Assembly (NCBI GenBank): GCA_014237975.1 | Contig: JABACA010000018.1 | Coordinates: 1 to 47,706 of the forward strand | DNA length: 47,706 nt | Direction: 5' to 3' | Origin: Mariniblastus sp. | Lineage (GTDB): Bacteria; Planctomycetota; Planctomycetia; Pirellulales; Pirellulaceae | Shown here: positions 8,844 through 18,335 of the stretch, in pieces | Layout of the letters: each line of letters begins with the position of its first letter | Position numbering within the stretch: the first letter of the stretch is position 1 | Made by a program: the position numbers and the translations under genes | Notes under the pieces: generated by a model | Database searches by the model: none | The model's input: only the letters and a program-made list of their open reading frames with translations | Told to the model about the DNA's origin: nothing

Positions 8844-10160
8844 TTACTTGCGACGGAAAATTCCCCTTTGACGCAATTGTCCCGGTTCACGTTTTTGTCG
8901 ACTTCCGATCCGATCAAGGTATTTCTCTTGATGGGCAAGAGCTTGTTGAGCGATGTTGAAATCACGAATGATGTTCTCATCTGAAGCAAATTTTTGGTGG
9001 TTCGACGACTCACCAAACATGGCTGTTTCATATAGCCGAAGTGCCCGCAGTGCATGCCCCTTGGGGCCGACGTCCATGGGGCCAACACCAAACTTGTTTT
9101 TTGGCACATCCAACATCACATCAACCAGGAAATCGACCGCTGCGTCAATTTGTGGATCGTGAAGTTGGTCGGTGGGCATCGAGTACGCCAGCCATTCGAG
9201 AATGTGGCCGGTGGTCTTCAATTTATCAGCATCTTTTCCTGAATCACTTAAACCCTCGAACCAGTCAGTACTGAAACTCCCGTCAGGATTCTGCAGTTTC
9301 ATCGTGTATTCGTGATACTGTTTGATATAGTTTTCGGCCCGTTTCCATTGGCCTTCGACCGGTTTGTCGTCGTCCATTCGCTTTTGGACGGCGTAACTGA
9401 GTCCCATCAAACGGTGAGTCCCTCCACAGGCTGCTCCATTGATCGGTTGTACAATTTCTTCACTGATCATCTTGGGGATGTTCCAGTTCTGTCCCAGGCT
9501 GTTTTTCCAGCGTGAATCAGAATCCAGGTAGTGTGCAAGACCAATCAGCTGAAACGTCAATTCACTTCTTGAACGACAACTTTTCTTTTCCAGCTCCACG
9601 AGGTCGCCAACGGTAAACAATTGGTCGTCGACCTGAATCGGGTGGTCGATCGGTACATCCGACTGGGCGAACATGGCGAGTAACTGGCCGTGATGCCCTT
9701 GGTACCCATCACCCTTGCGAGCTTGTAACTTGCCATTCTTGACCGAAAGGATGCGTCGGTCGTTTCCAACACCATTGGCGCAAAGGTAATCCACGGCATC
9801 GATTCTCTTCTTGCCGGTCAATACCAGTGTGTCTTGACCATAGGCGATCAGGCCGTGCATGATGCTCCAGGGTCGCAAGATGTCTGCATTGACATGTGCG
9901 GGGTAATAACTGGCCAAACAATGTTCTATCTTGTCACGTCGGACGATCATCTCTGGAGTCAAAGCCTGATTTTTCTCGCTGCCAGGCATGATGATTTTTA
10001 CCTTGACAATCGGGGCTTCTTGAGTGGAGCCGGATTTCGATTCGCCATCATTTTGTTTTCCCGAAACCAAGTCTTTGGTTTCCTCCAAAGAGAACGTCCT
10101 TGGAGTCGGAGCCAAGAGGCAAATCAGGCATAAGCCACTGATTAAAACGAGTCGAAGCAT
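8844..10160 (-). CDS. Secreted protein, possible alpha/alpha-toroid fold, unknown function
   Basis: 438 residues, starting with MLRLVLISGLCLICLLAP as a signal peptide. The mature part is helical with repeated motifs such as WSIMHGLIAYG, GYQGHHGQLLAMF, ELTFQLIGLAHYL, CGGTHRLMGLSYAV and LKTTGHILEWLAYSM. Helices starting with His-Gly/His-Arg at regular spacing are reminiscent of terpenoid-cyclase-like alpha/alpha toroids. The C-terminal 40 residues are basic. It is upstream of, and likely co-transcribed with, the secreted protein at 7841-8806. I have no functional assignment; a secreted helical barrel is the most that can be said. Confidence 0.78.
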   Translation of the reverse strand: MLRLVLISGLCLICLLAPTPRTFSLEETKDLVSGKQNDGESKSGSTQEAPIVKVKIIMPGSEKNQALTPEMIVRRDKIEHCLASYYPAHVNADILRPWSIMHGLIAYGQDTLVLTGKKRIDAVDYLCANGVGNDRRILSVKNGKLQARKGDGYQGHHGQLLAMFAQSDVPIDHPIQVDDQLFTVGDLVELEKKSCRSRSELTFQLIGLAHYLDSDSRWKNSLGQNWNIPKMISEEIVQPINGAACGGTHRLMGLSYAVQKRMDDDKPVEGQWKRAENYIKQYHEYTMKLQNPDGSFSTDWFEGLSDSGKDADKLKTTGHILEWLAYSMPTDQLHDPQIDAAVDFLVDVMLDVPKNKFGVGPMDVGPKGHALRALRLYETAMFGESSNHQKFASDENIIRDFNIAQQALAHQEKYLDRIGSRQKREPGQLRQRGIFRRK

Positions 10161-10226
10161 CAACCAGTCATTCCTTGTTTTATCCGTCGCAGGTGCGAAG
10201 CCGGAACCTACTTATTTTTCCTACCG

Positions 10227-10268
10227 AAGACTTGCGAAAGGTTAAAGTCGACGCAAGTCGCAAGTCTT
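10227..10268. repeat. 11-bp perfect inverted repeat in a gene leader
   Basis: AAGACTTGCGA (10227-10237) and TCGCAAGTCTT (10258-10268) are exact reverse complements with a 20-nt spacer. It lies 67-108 bp upstream of the start of the minus-strand gene at 10160, so it could be an operator or an RNA leader hairpin. Confidence 0.55.
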
Positions 10269-10452
10269 AACAAAGCGAACTTTTTTTGACGGTTCACCCG
10301 TTAAAAAATGATATCGGTCGATTGCTAGGCAGACTGAATTGTCAGTATTGGCAACCGTTATGACTGGCGCAATTGGTTAGATTCACGTCCGCCGACTGGT
10401 TGTAAACGGGTTCTGGTACGGCATTTGGGGCCGCAACATTAATCAAATCCAT

Positions 10453-10480
10453 AAAAAAAAGCCCGAATTGTGATTCGGGC
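10453..10480 (-). terminator. Rho-independent terminator of the metallopeptidase gene
   Basis: GCCCGAAT-TGTG-ATTCGGGC is an 8-bp perfect stem followed, on the minus strand, by eight U residues. It begins 25 nt after the stop codon of the minus-strand gene ending at 10505. Confidence 0.9.
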
Positions 10481-10504
10481 CAAGGTTTGCCTTAAGGCGG
10501 AAGT

Positions 10505-13500
10505 TTAGTATTCGACTTTCCAGTTGAAATGGTCCCAGCTCATCCTGACTTCTCCCACCGGTGGTTGCCAGAATTTCCGGGGTGCCAGTTTATGAGTCAA
10601 CCGGGCTTCCATTTTCCCAGTGCCCGGCTCGATGAATCGAGTCAGATCTCCGGATAGCTGGAGCAGTACGGATTCATCTTCGGTAATCGGCATACTGGCC
10701 GACCGAACGATTTCATAGGTGGCAGTCTGGAAATCATACAGGGCAATTTCCTGGATGATCACAGGCCGCTGCGTAAGCGAATATCCTTCGAAGGTGAGCT
10801 CGATGGCCGTGGGAGATTCTGAAGGGGAAGCCCCGTCAACAACTGCGGTCAGCCCGCGCCGTATCTGGGTTTGCAACAACATGCTTTGGTCGTCACTGAA
10901 GTCCAAATCCGTAACATCCCCTTCCAGAATGCTCCCGAAGGTGAGATTCAAATTATCTGCCACGACGTTCTTTGAGCAATGAACCCGGATAATCTTGAAT
11001 GCATCCAGTCCGGCCTCAACGATGGAACCATCGTCGAGGTCCGATGCTGTAAACCGGAATCGCATCTGGTTGGTCGGTTCGATGACATCACTTATCCTGA
11101 ACGATTTGGTATACCAGCCGCCGCTTACTTCCGAACCACCCGGGCCAACGGTCTCCAAATTCGTCCAAGTACTACCGTTGTTGTTGGAAACTTCAACCAC
11201 GAATTCATCTGCCTCGGGAGAATCTCCTTCCGTGTTGGAATACCATCGGCTGTAGGAGACCAGTACCGGGCCGGAGGCAACCGCATCAATTACCGGAGAC
11301 GTCAAGATTGTACTGCCGCCATCGACATCCGAGTTGCCATCGACGCTGTCAGTCAAATAGCAAATCCCCGAGCCGTCGGAATCAGTGGGTGGGTCACCAC
11401 GATCACCACCTCCGTCTGGAATCTCACGATCCCACTCTCCGTCCTGGGCATCCCCGGACACACTCCACCCTTTGTCCGTCTCAAAATCGTCCTCGAACAA
11501 GACGGTAACGCCATCGGCGCTCACCGCAGTGTAATACTCGGTCGGAGCGCTCGAAGGTGAAGTTTGAGAACTGCCTTCCAGTGTCGAGCAACTGAAGTAG
11601 TACTTTAGCTCGGTTGTGCATTCACTCGACGGGAAATGCGCTTCATAGACGCCGGTTGAAATTTCGATTAACTCGAACATCTCGAAGCCACTGCCGCGAT
11701 CGACATGCAACGTCGCCGTAGAAGGGTCTTGAGATTCTTCCAGATCGGTAATTTCCACGTTGAATGCGAATCCGCCCAACGGGCTTACCAGTTCAGGAAG
11801 ACCTTGTGGAAAACTGAATTCCACCAAGTTCAGATCGGGGGCGTCCATGCTGTGAGCCCCAAAGCCGGCTGCAATTTCTGCGTAGTGGGGGGTGCCATTG
11901 CCAATATTCGCGTCATCATCATCCAGTCCCAGGTAGATGACGGTAATGCTTGGATCAATGGTGGACGATCCAGGGTCCGTTTGTCCACGGACGATCAACA
12001 TGCCCAGGAATAACGCGGACGAGATTTCCTGGAAATCAGTCGGTTCGGTCGACCGTAGTTCGTTGAGCGTATCCCAGACGCATCCCGATATGAGCTGGCC
12101 ACAATCGTGAATTCCGCCGGAGCAGGGATACTGCTTGCTGTTGTCGGCAGTACGAATCCCCGTGTTGCAGTTTTCCTGGAATCCATTTCCCGTGATCGGG
12201 TCATCGTGAATCAGTACGCCGATGCAATCACCAGCGCCTTCGCCAAATTGACCTTGCCCGTTGCCAGTGACGCTGACCAGATGATGGCCGTATTCGTGCC
12301 AGATGACATCGGCGAACGACGTGTTGTTGCAGCCACTGCCCGCCTGGTAAAAGTTGATGGATGAACCATTGTAAAAAGCATTGCACGAATCATCGATATT
12401 GGTATTGATGGTGAATGATTCTTGATTGTAAATGGTAGGAAACGTCGGTTCATAGCTAAGGACGAAATCCCTGACAACATTTGATTCGTAGTAGGCATTG
12501 ACGTTGGCCGTTGACAAATCCTGGTTGGCGTTCGGGTTGTGCAGGAAATTGGCAGGTCCCGGTGGTGTCACGGTGTCATTCAACGAAGGTGTGGTGTCCC
12601 CGGCGGACTGGTCAAAAACAACAAACCATTTCCCGCGCAGAGGCGAGTTGACGACGACACTGCCGGTTCCACTATGCGGGATCGTGAAATCACCATTCAC
12701 GTCGGCATAGACGGTGCTACCCCCGGTAATTGAAACTTCTGCGTAAGGTAAACCTACCGCCGTTTCGGGGTCACATTCCAAAGTGGCGATCCCGTTGGTC
12801 GCTCGGCCACTGACATTGCCCTCAACATCCAGATTGTGGATCTGGTTCTCGGAATAGAGGATTTCACCCGTTTCAGCCGATGCCAAAACCAGCAATTTGT
12901 CGTAATCCGGGTAAGTCCGGACCGAACCGCGCTCGGCCATGAACGAGACGGCGATGGTGGGCTCTTCGGCGATACCGTTGATCCCGGCCCAGATAACCAG
13001 TTCTTCGTCGCCGACCTCGATGACTGGCGCCCGCAACGCTTGTCGAGCCCCTCTCAACGCCTGACCTACCGGCCCTGCCAGCGGTCCTGGCTCAATTGGG
13101 GAATCCAGGACGGATTGCGCGGCGTCCGACTCAAGCGAGTTCTCCCCGTCCATCAGTTGCTTAACATTGGCTAACATCCCGGCAGTCACCTTGGGCTGCA
13201 AGACCCCGGCAGCAACCACATTAAAACCATTCATCTCTTTGACATCAAAGCCGGTCATCACCAGTGGGTTCTGGTCCTCGTTGCGAACCAGGAACCCGAC
13301 CCCTGACCGGAAGACGGGTAGACCCGCATACGTCTGTTCAAATCGGAACGTGTAAAATTTATAATCACCCGTTTCGCGGTTTTGCATCACGCCCTGCATG
13401 ACTTCCCCGTCGGCGTTCGCCTTGGGCACCAGCGTCCCGATATCATTTCCATACAGGTTTTGCCACTGGTTGAGATGGTTCCAGGCACTATGCAAAGGTG

Positions 13501-13687
13501 AATCACCGGTAGAAAAAGTCGTCCCGTAGATCATCGAGACCCGCTGATCCTGTTCGTAGAACCGGATCCCCGGGTTCGCATCCTGGAGTAACCCCAGGCT
13601 TCTTTCCTGGATTTGAGCGGTACCATCTTGAGCGACCAAGCTCGCCAAGAAAACAAAGGTCAGCGATAACAACATTCGACTTTGCAT
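10505..13687 (-). CDS. Large secreted zinc metallopeptidase (M36/thermolysin-like) with accessory domains
   Basis: 1060 residues. A signal peptide (MQSRMLLSLTFVFLASLVAQ) leads into an FTP-like propeptide (about 45-290; KFYTFRFEQTYAGLPVFRSG). The catalytic domain has the zinc site WHEYGHH (His464, Glu465, His468) and a likely third ligand in GEGAGD (Glu483), the M36-type arrangement. A carboxypeptidase-regulatory-like insert (GRATNGIATLECDPETAVGLPYAEVSITGG) sits before it. After the peptidase come a Cys-containing beta domain and a jelly-roll domain beginning DDFETDKGWSVSG. The last 130 residues form another beta domain without an obvious sorting signal. It probably degrades extracellular protein. 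Monocistronic, with its own terminator. Confidence 0.88.
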   Translation of the reverse strand: MQSRMLLSLTFVFLASLVAQDGTAQIQERSLGLLQDANPGIRFYEQDQRVSMIYGTTFSTGDSPLHSAWNHLNQWQNLYGNDIGTLVPKANADGEVMQGVMQNRETGDYKFYTFRFEQTYAGLPVFRSGVGFLVRNEDQNPLVMTGFDVKEMNGFNVVAAGVLQPKVTAGMLANVKQLMDGENSLESDAAQSVLDSPIEPGPLAGPVGQALRGARQALRAPVIEVGDEELVIWAGINGIAEEPTIAVSFMAERGSVRTYPDYDKLLVLASAETGEILYSENQIHNLDVEGNVSGRATNGIATLECDPETAVGLPYAEVSITGGSTVYADVNGDFTIPHSGTGSVVVNSPLRGKWFVVFDQSAGDTTPSLNDTVTPPGPANFLHNPNANQDLSTANVNAYYESNVVRDFVLSYEPTFPTIYNQESFTINTNIDDSCNAFYNGSSINFYQAGSGCNNTSFADVIWHEYGHHLVSVTGNGQGQFGEGAGDCIGVLIHDDPITGNGFQENCNTGIRTADNSKQYPCSGGIHDCGQLISGCVWDTLNELRSTEPTDFQEISSALFLGMLIVRGQTDPGSSTIDPSITVIYLGLDDDDANIGNGTPHYAEIAAGFGAHSMDAPDLNLVEFSFPQGLPELVSPLGGFAFNVEITDLEESQDPSTATLHVDRGSGFEMFELIEISTGVYEAHFPSSECTTELKYYFSCSTLEGSSQTSPSSAPTEYYTAVSADGVTVLFEDDFETDKGWSVSGDAQDGEWDREIPDGGGDRGDPPTDSDGSGICYLTDSVDGNSDVDGGSTILTSPVIDAVASGPVLVSYSRWYSNTEGDSPEADEFVVEVSNNNGSTWTNLETVGPGGSEVSGGWYTKSFRISDVIEPTNQMRFRFTASDLDDGSIVEAGLDAFKIIRVHCSKNVVADNLNLTFGSILEGDVTDLDFSDDQSMLLQTQIRRGLTAVVDGASPSESPTAIELTFEGYSLTQRPVIIQEIALYDFQTATYEIVRSASMPITEDESVLLQLSGDLTRFIEPGTGKMEARLTHKLAPRKFWQPPVGEVRMSWDHFNWKVEY

Positions 13688-14211
13688 AAGAGATGCTCCG
13701 GAACTAGCGATTCTGGTTGAATGGGCAGGAAGTCATGGAAGTCAGTTTGCCTTGAATCCGTTTCAGTGTGTTGGCTCCAATAACCGAGTTAGACCCGGGA
13801 GGGTCAGGACGGGAACGCCGTGGGGTGTGAACAGAGTGAGACGTTGGAATAAGTGCAAAGCTGGAATTGAGACCGTCCGTGAAGTGGGCCCTGCCCGCAG
13901 CAGCGGGGAGCCGAGCAACACTAACGTGTTACAAATGTTGGCTTTACGCCCTTAATCTATATTCCAGCCGATCCAATTACAAGCATCGGGCAGGTTCTTT
14001 CGTGTCGAAAAATTCCTTGTGGGCGACGGAGGATTCAAAGGAAGGCCACTTGATGGGTGCCATCTGCAAGCTGGCGGGAAGCGACAGGGACTATCAAACT
14101 CAAATTTTGCCGAATAGTATTGATGTTCAGAATGTCGTGGCAACGGATCCAGCTTGTCGTTTTTCTTATTGTCAGGAGCCGGATTTTGCTGGGTTGTTAG
14201 GAGTGAATTGA
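13688..14211. other. Divergent intergenic region, no gene seen
   Basis: This is the shared upstream region of the minus-strand peptidase and the plus-strand MFS gene. Short frames are present but have random composition and no ribosome site. A small AACAC-TAAC-GTGTT repeat near 13917-13931 is too short to interpret. Confidence 0.6.
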
Positions 14212-15783
14212 GTGGCAAAGCGTGTCGGAGCGGGTTTTTATTTCTTGAACGTCACTCAGTTCCTGGGGGCATTCAACGACAATATCCTCAAACAGGTGCT
14301 GATGTTCGGCCTGCTTTCGGGAGGCGTCTGGTCTCTTTACCTGGGGCAAGGAGGGCAAGCTTGGGCTTCAATCTGTTTATGCATCCCGTTTATTCTTTTT
14401 TCCGGTTTTGCCGGGCAATTTTCGGACAAGTACAGCAAGCGGCGGATTAGCGTTGTGACCAAGTGGTCGGAAATCCCGATCGCCCTGTTCGCGATGGTCG
14501 GATTGTGGTTCAGTTACCTTCCGATCGTAATGTTCGCGCTGTTCGCCATTGCCTTGCAGAGTACGTTTTTTTCGCCAGCCAAGTTCGGCATTTTGCCGGA
14601 GATAATCCCTGACAATAAATTGAGCCGGGCCAATGGCACGATGAACATGTTCACCTGGTTCTCGATCATCCTCGGATGTGCGCTGGGTGGAGTCGTCTAT
14701 GATGGCTACGCGGCAGATCCAACCCAGGGCGCAGCCAAACGGGTCGCCCGGGCGGTTAACCTGATTGAGTCGCCCTGCAATGTCCTGATTGCAGCGTCTG
14801 CGGACAAAAAGAACGATAAGTTTGTCGGCGAGCTAAAACAGGCATTGGCCAAACGGCACACCGTCAATCCGGTGGTTCAAACGAATTCGAACGGTGTCCG
14901 CTCGGCACTGCAACAGGCGGATGCATCAGAGCACCCTGTTAATGTGATTGCCTGCACTTGGGCAGCGGCCAAGTGGGATTCCGTCGCGCAATCTCAAGTT
15001 GAAGTAATCAAGCCGGTTCGCATGTTGTGGCTGCCCGGTATCGTGCTGCTGATCGTCGGGGCCCTGGGGACAATCGCGTCGCATGGGATCAGCGTAGTTC
15101 CGGCCCAGAATCCGAAACGGAAAATCAGTTTTTGGATATTCGAGGAGTACCAGAAAGCGTGGCGCACGTTTGGCGGGACAACCGTGATGACCGTGCTGTT
15201 TGCCTACGCGTTTTTCTACATGATCGCCGTGGGAATCGGTGCCATGATTGTAATCGATTACAAGCCGATTCTGGGGATCTCCGCAGCCAAGGCCAGCGCT
15301 TTGATGGTGATATTGGTAATTCCGATGGGGATCGGAGACTACGCGGCCGGCCTGGCCTCGAGAGGCCGCATTCGACCCGAGCTAATAAATTTTGGAGCGA
15401 TTGGCGCGGCTGCAGCGTTTCTGGCACTCGGTTTGATACCGGCCAACTTTTACCTCATTGCAACCATCTTGGCCTTGGGTGGTTTTATGTGTGGATTTGT
15501 CATGGTCCCGTTGCAAACGATGATTCAGCATTTGGCCGGCGATGAACAACGGGGCCAGCTCCTCGGTTTTTGGAACTGTATTACTTTTAGCGGGGTGGTG
15601 ATTGGCAACGTGTTTTATTTAGGCCTTCGAAACCTGGATGTTCTTAAAATTGACTGGCTGCAAACGGTGTCGCCCACTCACGTCTGGATCCTTTGCTCCC
15701 TATTAACCATCCTCTTTCAATTGTTTTATTTTTTCCGCTGGCGCAAGCCGTTTGCCAAGGCAGTTGAGGGTATTAAAGGATGA
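14212..15783 (+). CDS. MFS transporter, LplT-like
   Basis: 523 residues, starting at GTG with TAGGAG about 10 nt upstream. The N-terminal half carries the LplT/acyl-glycerophosphoethanolamine flippase hallmark QFLGAFNDNILKQVL at 17-31, then FAGQFSDKYSKRR and QSTFFSPAKFGILPEI. Known relatives move lysophospholipids across the inner membrane. Between the sixth and seventh helices lies a hydrophilic insert of about 100 residues (roughly 165-270) containing VLIAASADKKNDKF and PVNVIACTWAAA, which looks like a small alpha/beta domain. No acyltransferase partner is adjacent. Transport substrate is inferred only. Confidence 0.82.
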   Translation: MAKRVGAGFYFLNVTQFLGAFNDNILKQVLMFGLLSGGVWSLYLGQGGQAWASICLCIPFILFSGFAGQFSDKYSKRRISVVTKWSEIPIALFAMVGLWFSYLPIVMFALFAIALQSTFFSPAKFGILPEIIPDNKLSRANGTMNMFTWFSIILGCALGGVVYDGYAADPTQGAAKRVARAVNLIESPCNVLIAASADKKNDKFVGELKQALAKRHTVNPVVQTNSNGVRSALQQADASEHPVNVIACTWAAAKWDSVAQSQVEVIKPVRMLWLPGIVLLIVGALGTIASHGISVVPAQNPKRKISFWIFEEYQKAWRTFGGTTVMTVLFAYAFFYMIAVGIGAMIVIDYKPILGISAAKASALMVILVIPMGIGDYAAGLASRGRIRPELINFGAIGAAAAFLALGLIPANFYLIATILALGGFMCGFVMVPLQTMIQHLAGDEQRGQLLGFWNCITFSGVVIGNVFYLGLRNLDVLKIDWLQTVSPTHVWILCSLLTILFQLFYFFRWRKPFAKAVEGIKG

Positions 15784-15830
15784 AGTTTCTGGCGATCAAA
15801 CAACCTTAATTTGGAAATCCGGTAGAAAAT

Positions 15831-16157
15831 ATGACTGTGACCACCATCAAGAAACCGGATGCCGACCCCACAGTCGCATTGTTGCTGACGCTCTTCGTCA
15901 TACAGATCGGCCACTACGTGGTCAATGGTCAACAACGAAAGTGGTTGTTTTGTCTCCTGGGTGTATTTGTAGGCGGTGCGCTTTGTGTTTTGCCGGGGAT
16001 TTTCATGAACGTCCTCAGCACCATCGATGCGTATCAAACGGCCGAACGTTTGAAAAAGGGCGAAACCATTGGAGAAAATGAGTATACGCTTCCTTTGCTT
16101 TACAAGATTGTCAAGATCGTGGACAGCGAAGCCACCTGTACCGCGGTCGTCGACTAA
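15831..16157 (+). CDS. Small membrane protein of unknown function
   Basis: 108 residues with two predicted transmembrane helices (about 14-32 and 38-60), followed by a cytoplasmic or periplasmic tail rich in charged residues (TAERLKKGETIGENEYTLPLL). It starts 47 bp after the MFS gene in the same direction and may be co-transcribed. The topology, two helices separated by a short basic NGQQRK turn, resembles TM2-like small proteins, but I do not recognise the family. Confidence 0.65.
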   Translation: MTVTTIKKPDADPTVALLLTLFVIQIGHYVVNGQQRKWLFCLLGVFVGGALCVLPGIFMNVLSTIDAYQTAERLKKGETIGENEYTLPLLYKIVKIVDSEATCTAVVD

Positions 16158-16270
16158 ATGGCAGGGATCGTTGTTGAAGGCAAAAGAAAAACGGGCATCA
16201 TCTCCAATGGAAATTGAAAACGGACGTCCATCAAGATCCGCCAGTTTTGCGAACCGGCCGGGAGAGTCCC

Positions 16271-17821
16271 TTAAGCGGTATCAGAATTGAGTGCCTGTTC
16301 CCATTGAACGTGGACCTCCAGCAGTCGGGTGTAGCGTGCATAGACCAGCTCGTACTGCGAAACGGCCACGGCGTCGGGCCTGAAACGGGTATCGTTCTCC
16401 GAAGCATGCGACGCAAGGAACTCGGACCAGTCCCCTGCTCCGCCCTGCTCTGTCAGATGCCGGAAGCGACCCAGCATCGCTGCGCCCCAGGCGGAGCCCT
16501 CGGCCGCGCTGTCGAGTAAACGGACATCCGTGTTAAACACGTCGGCCAGGATCTGCCCCGTTTCCGGGGTCTGAGTCAATCCGCCTGCCAGGATCAACTC
16601 GGTTCGACTAAAACCTTGTTGGTCAAGGACTTCGCGGCCCCGTCGCAAGTTGAACATGGTTGCCAACAAGCTGGCCTTGACCTTGTTGCCGGCGGTCGCG
16701 TTGTCGGGATTCAAGCCGGTCACCGTAGCGGTGCCTCCCCGCTGGATACCGAGGCCCGGTTCGTCATCCATAAAGGGAAGCGCCAGCAGGCCACCACAGT
16801 CGGGATCCGCCTGGATCGCCTCGGCCATCATTTTTTCGAATGCCTCGGAGCGGTCCATGCCGGCAGCCTGTCCGAACATCTCGACCAATGTATTCATGAA
16901 CGTTGTTCCATTTCGCAGCCAGACCATGTTGATCGGTTTCCCGTCGGGCGCACAAAAATGATCGACGGCCGGGCTGACTCCCTCAAACGGTCGGTCCCCT
17001 ACAGAGTTTGCGCAAACCGAGGTTCCAAAGCTGACGGAAACCATCCCGGCATCCCCAATCAATGACCCGGCCAGTGAGCACGGTTGATCGCCCTCGGCCG
17101 GGGCGACCAGGGTACCAATCGGCAATCCAAGTAATTGGGCACCTGCTTCGTTCAAGCTCCCTCCACTTTGACCCGCTCGTCGAACGTTCGGTAGTAGTTC
17201 GGCTAATGGGCGGACGGGTTTGTCACCCACCAGTTGATCAAATGCTTCGATCATCGACTGATCGTAATCGAGGGTGCTTTGATCGATTGGAAACATCCCG
17301 GCTGCATCGCCAATCCCCAGGTTCCACTCCCCCGTCAGACGGTAAGCCAGCCAGCCACCGGGTGTTGTGATGTGGGCCGTCGCTTGCGCCCGGTCGGGCT
17401 GATTGCGAATGGTCCATAACCAACGGGCAACCGTGATCCGTTTGGGCATCTTGGCTCCCAGCCGATCGGTCAGTTCATTTCCCTCGTCATCGTTTCTGGC
17501 GTCGCACCATAAACGGACGGGTCCCAATGAACGTCCCTTTTCGTCGGCCAGCACTTCACCGTGCATTTGGCCCGAGATCCCGATCGCCAACACATCGATG
17601 GTGTCGATATCGTTGGGCAGCGCCGATCGCATCGCTTGCATGGCGGATCTTAATGCGTTTTCCCAATCCTCAGGCTGTTGCTCGTAACAGCCTTCGGCCA
17701 GGTTGGGCACCATCTCGTAATCCGACGTTCCCGTTGCCAGCACGTTCATCGTTTCATCTGTAAAAACGACGGACAAACCTTGGGTTCCAGCATCAATTCC
17801 AATGTAGCCTGCGGTGGTCAT
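16271..17821 (-). CDS. xylB: FGGY-family carbohydrate kinase, xylulokinase-like
   Basis: 516 residues. The ATPase-fold motifs of FGGY kinases are in order: GIDAGTQGLSVVF at the N-terminus (phosphate 1), ISGQMHGEVLADE, LWCDARND with the catalytic Asp region, TTPGGWLAYRLTGEW, VSFGTSVCAN and GGLTQTPETGQILADVF near the C-terminus. The SGQMHG motif is typical of xylulokinases, which phosphorylate D-xylulose to D-xylulose 5-phosphate. The isomerase partner is not adjacent, so another ketose could be the substrate. The ATG at 17821 has an AGGA about 10 nt upstream. Confidence 0.82.
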   Translation of the reverse strand: MTTAGYIGIDAGTQGLSVVFTDETMNVLATGTSDYEMVPNLAEGCYEQQPEDWENALRSAMQAMRSALPNDIDTIDVLAIGISGQMHGEVLADEKGRSLGPVRLWCDARNDDEGNELTDRLGAKMPKRITVARWLWTIRNQPDRAQATAHITTPGGWLAYRLTGEWNLGIGDAAGMFPIDQSTLDYDQSMIEAFDQLVGDKPVRPLAELLPNVRRAGQSGGSLNEAGAQLLGLPIGTLVAPAEGDQPCSLAGSLIGDAGMVSVSFGTSVCANSVGDRPFEGVSPAVDHFCAPDGKPINMVWLRNGTTFMNTLVEMFGQAAGMDRSEAFEKMMAEAIQADPDCGGLLALPFMDDEPGLGIQRGGTATVTGLNPDNATAGNKVKASLLATMFNLRRGREVLDQQGFSRTELILAGGLTQTPETGQILADVFNTDVRLLDSAAEGSAWGAAMLGRFRHLTEQGGAGDWSEFLASHASENDTRFRPDAVAVSQYELVYARYTRLLEVHVQWEQALNSDTA

Positions 17822-18335
17822 CGACGTATTTCCTGATCAGTAAGTGTCTCGGCCTGCGGGGAATCGTATCAGAAGTCGCGATGAGTGTTCAAGTTTCTTC
17901 TCGGTAGAAGATGAAACACGCTTGTCAAAAAAAGAAATCGGAACGGTCTGGGGCAGAGAATACTCCCCGCCAACTTGGTTTGGCTTGCAGATGCTAAATC
18001 AGCCAACGAATGTCAAACCGGGCCCGTTTTCAGCTGGACGAGGGTGGCCCTGGCAATGCAAACGACATTTGGTTTTCGTCGACTCAACCAACCTGGCGTG
18101 TCCGTATTCTGCCAGCCCCAAGTCAGGGCAGCCTGCTGCCGCGTATCAATTTGGTTTTAATCCCTTTTCGAGACCCATCGAGCCGTTGTTTTTTGATATT
18201 TGCGACGAGTTAGGGGTTGAATAGTATGCTTAAAATGTCAAAATATATTGAGATTCAGTCTCAATATGTTTATTCACATATTTGGCTGTCAAAATTTCAT
18301 GTAACGGTTTTGATCGACTTAGGCGGGCCTTGGTG
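17822..18335. other. Divergent intergenic region containing a metal-operon operator
   Basis: It separates the xylulokinase from the metal ABC operon. A 126-codon frame is open here but its composition is random and it has no ribosome site. The only strong signal is the palindrome at 18245-18267. Confidence 0.65.
18245..18267. promoter_or_regulatory. Palindromic operator candidate (Fur/DtxR-type) before the metal ABC operon
   Basis: ATATTGAGA-TTCAG-TCTCAATAT has perfect 9-bp arms. The core TTGAGA-n5-TCTCAA is similar in style to Fur boxes. It lies 69 bp upstream of the ATG of the binding-protein gene. TTGAGA (18248-18253) and TATTCA (18271-18276) are 17 nt apart, so the palindrome could overlap a -35 box, as expected for a repressor site. 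The regulator is inferred, not seen. Confidence 0.65.

Larger units (their letters stand above)
10161..10504. other. Intergenic region with terminator and inverted repeat
   Basis: This interval holds the upstream region of the 8844-10160 gene, including an 11-bp inverted repeat at 10227-10268, and the terminator of the peptidase gene at 10453-10480. I see no gene. Confidence 0.7.

Noticed and set aside
17844-18224. A 126-codon plus-strand frame upstream of the metal operon
   Set aside because: Random composition, no ribosome site and no recognisable domain; it overlaps the operon regulatory region.
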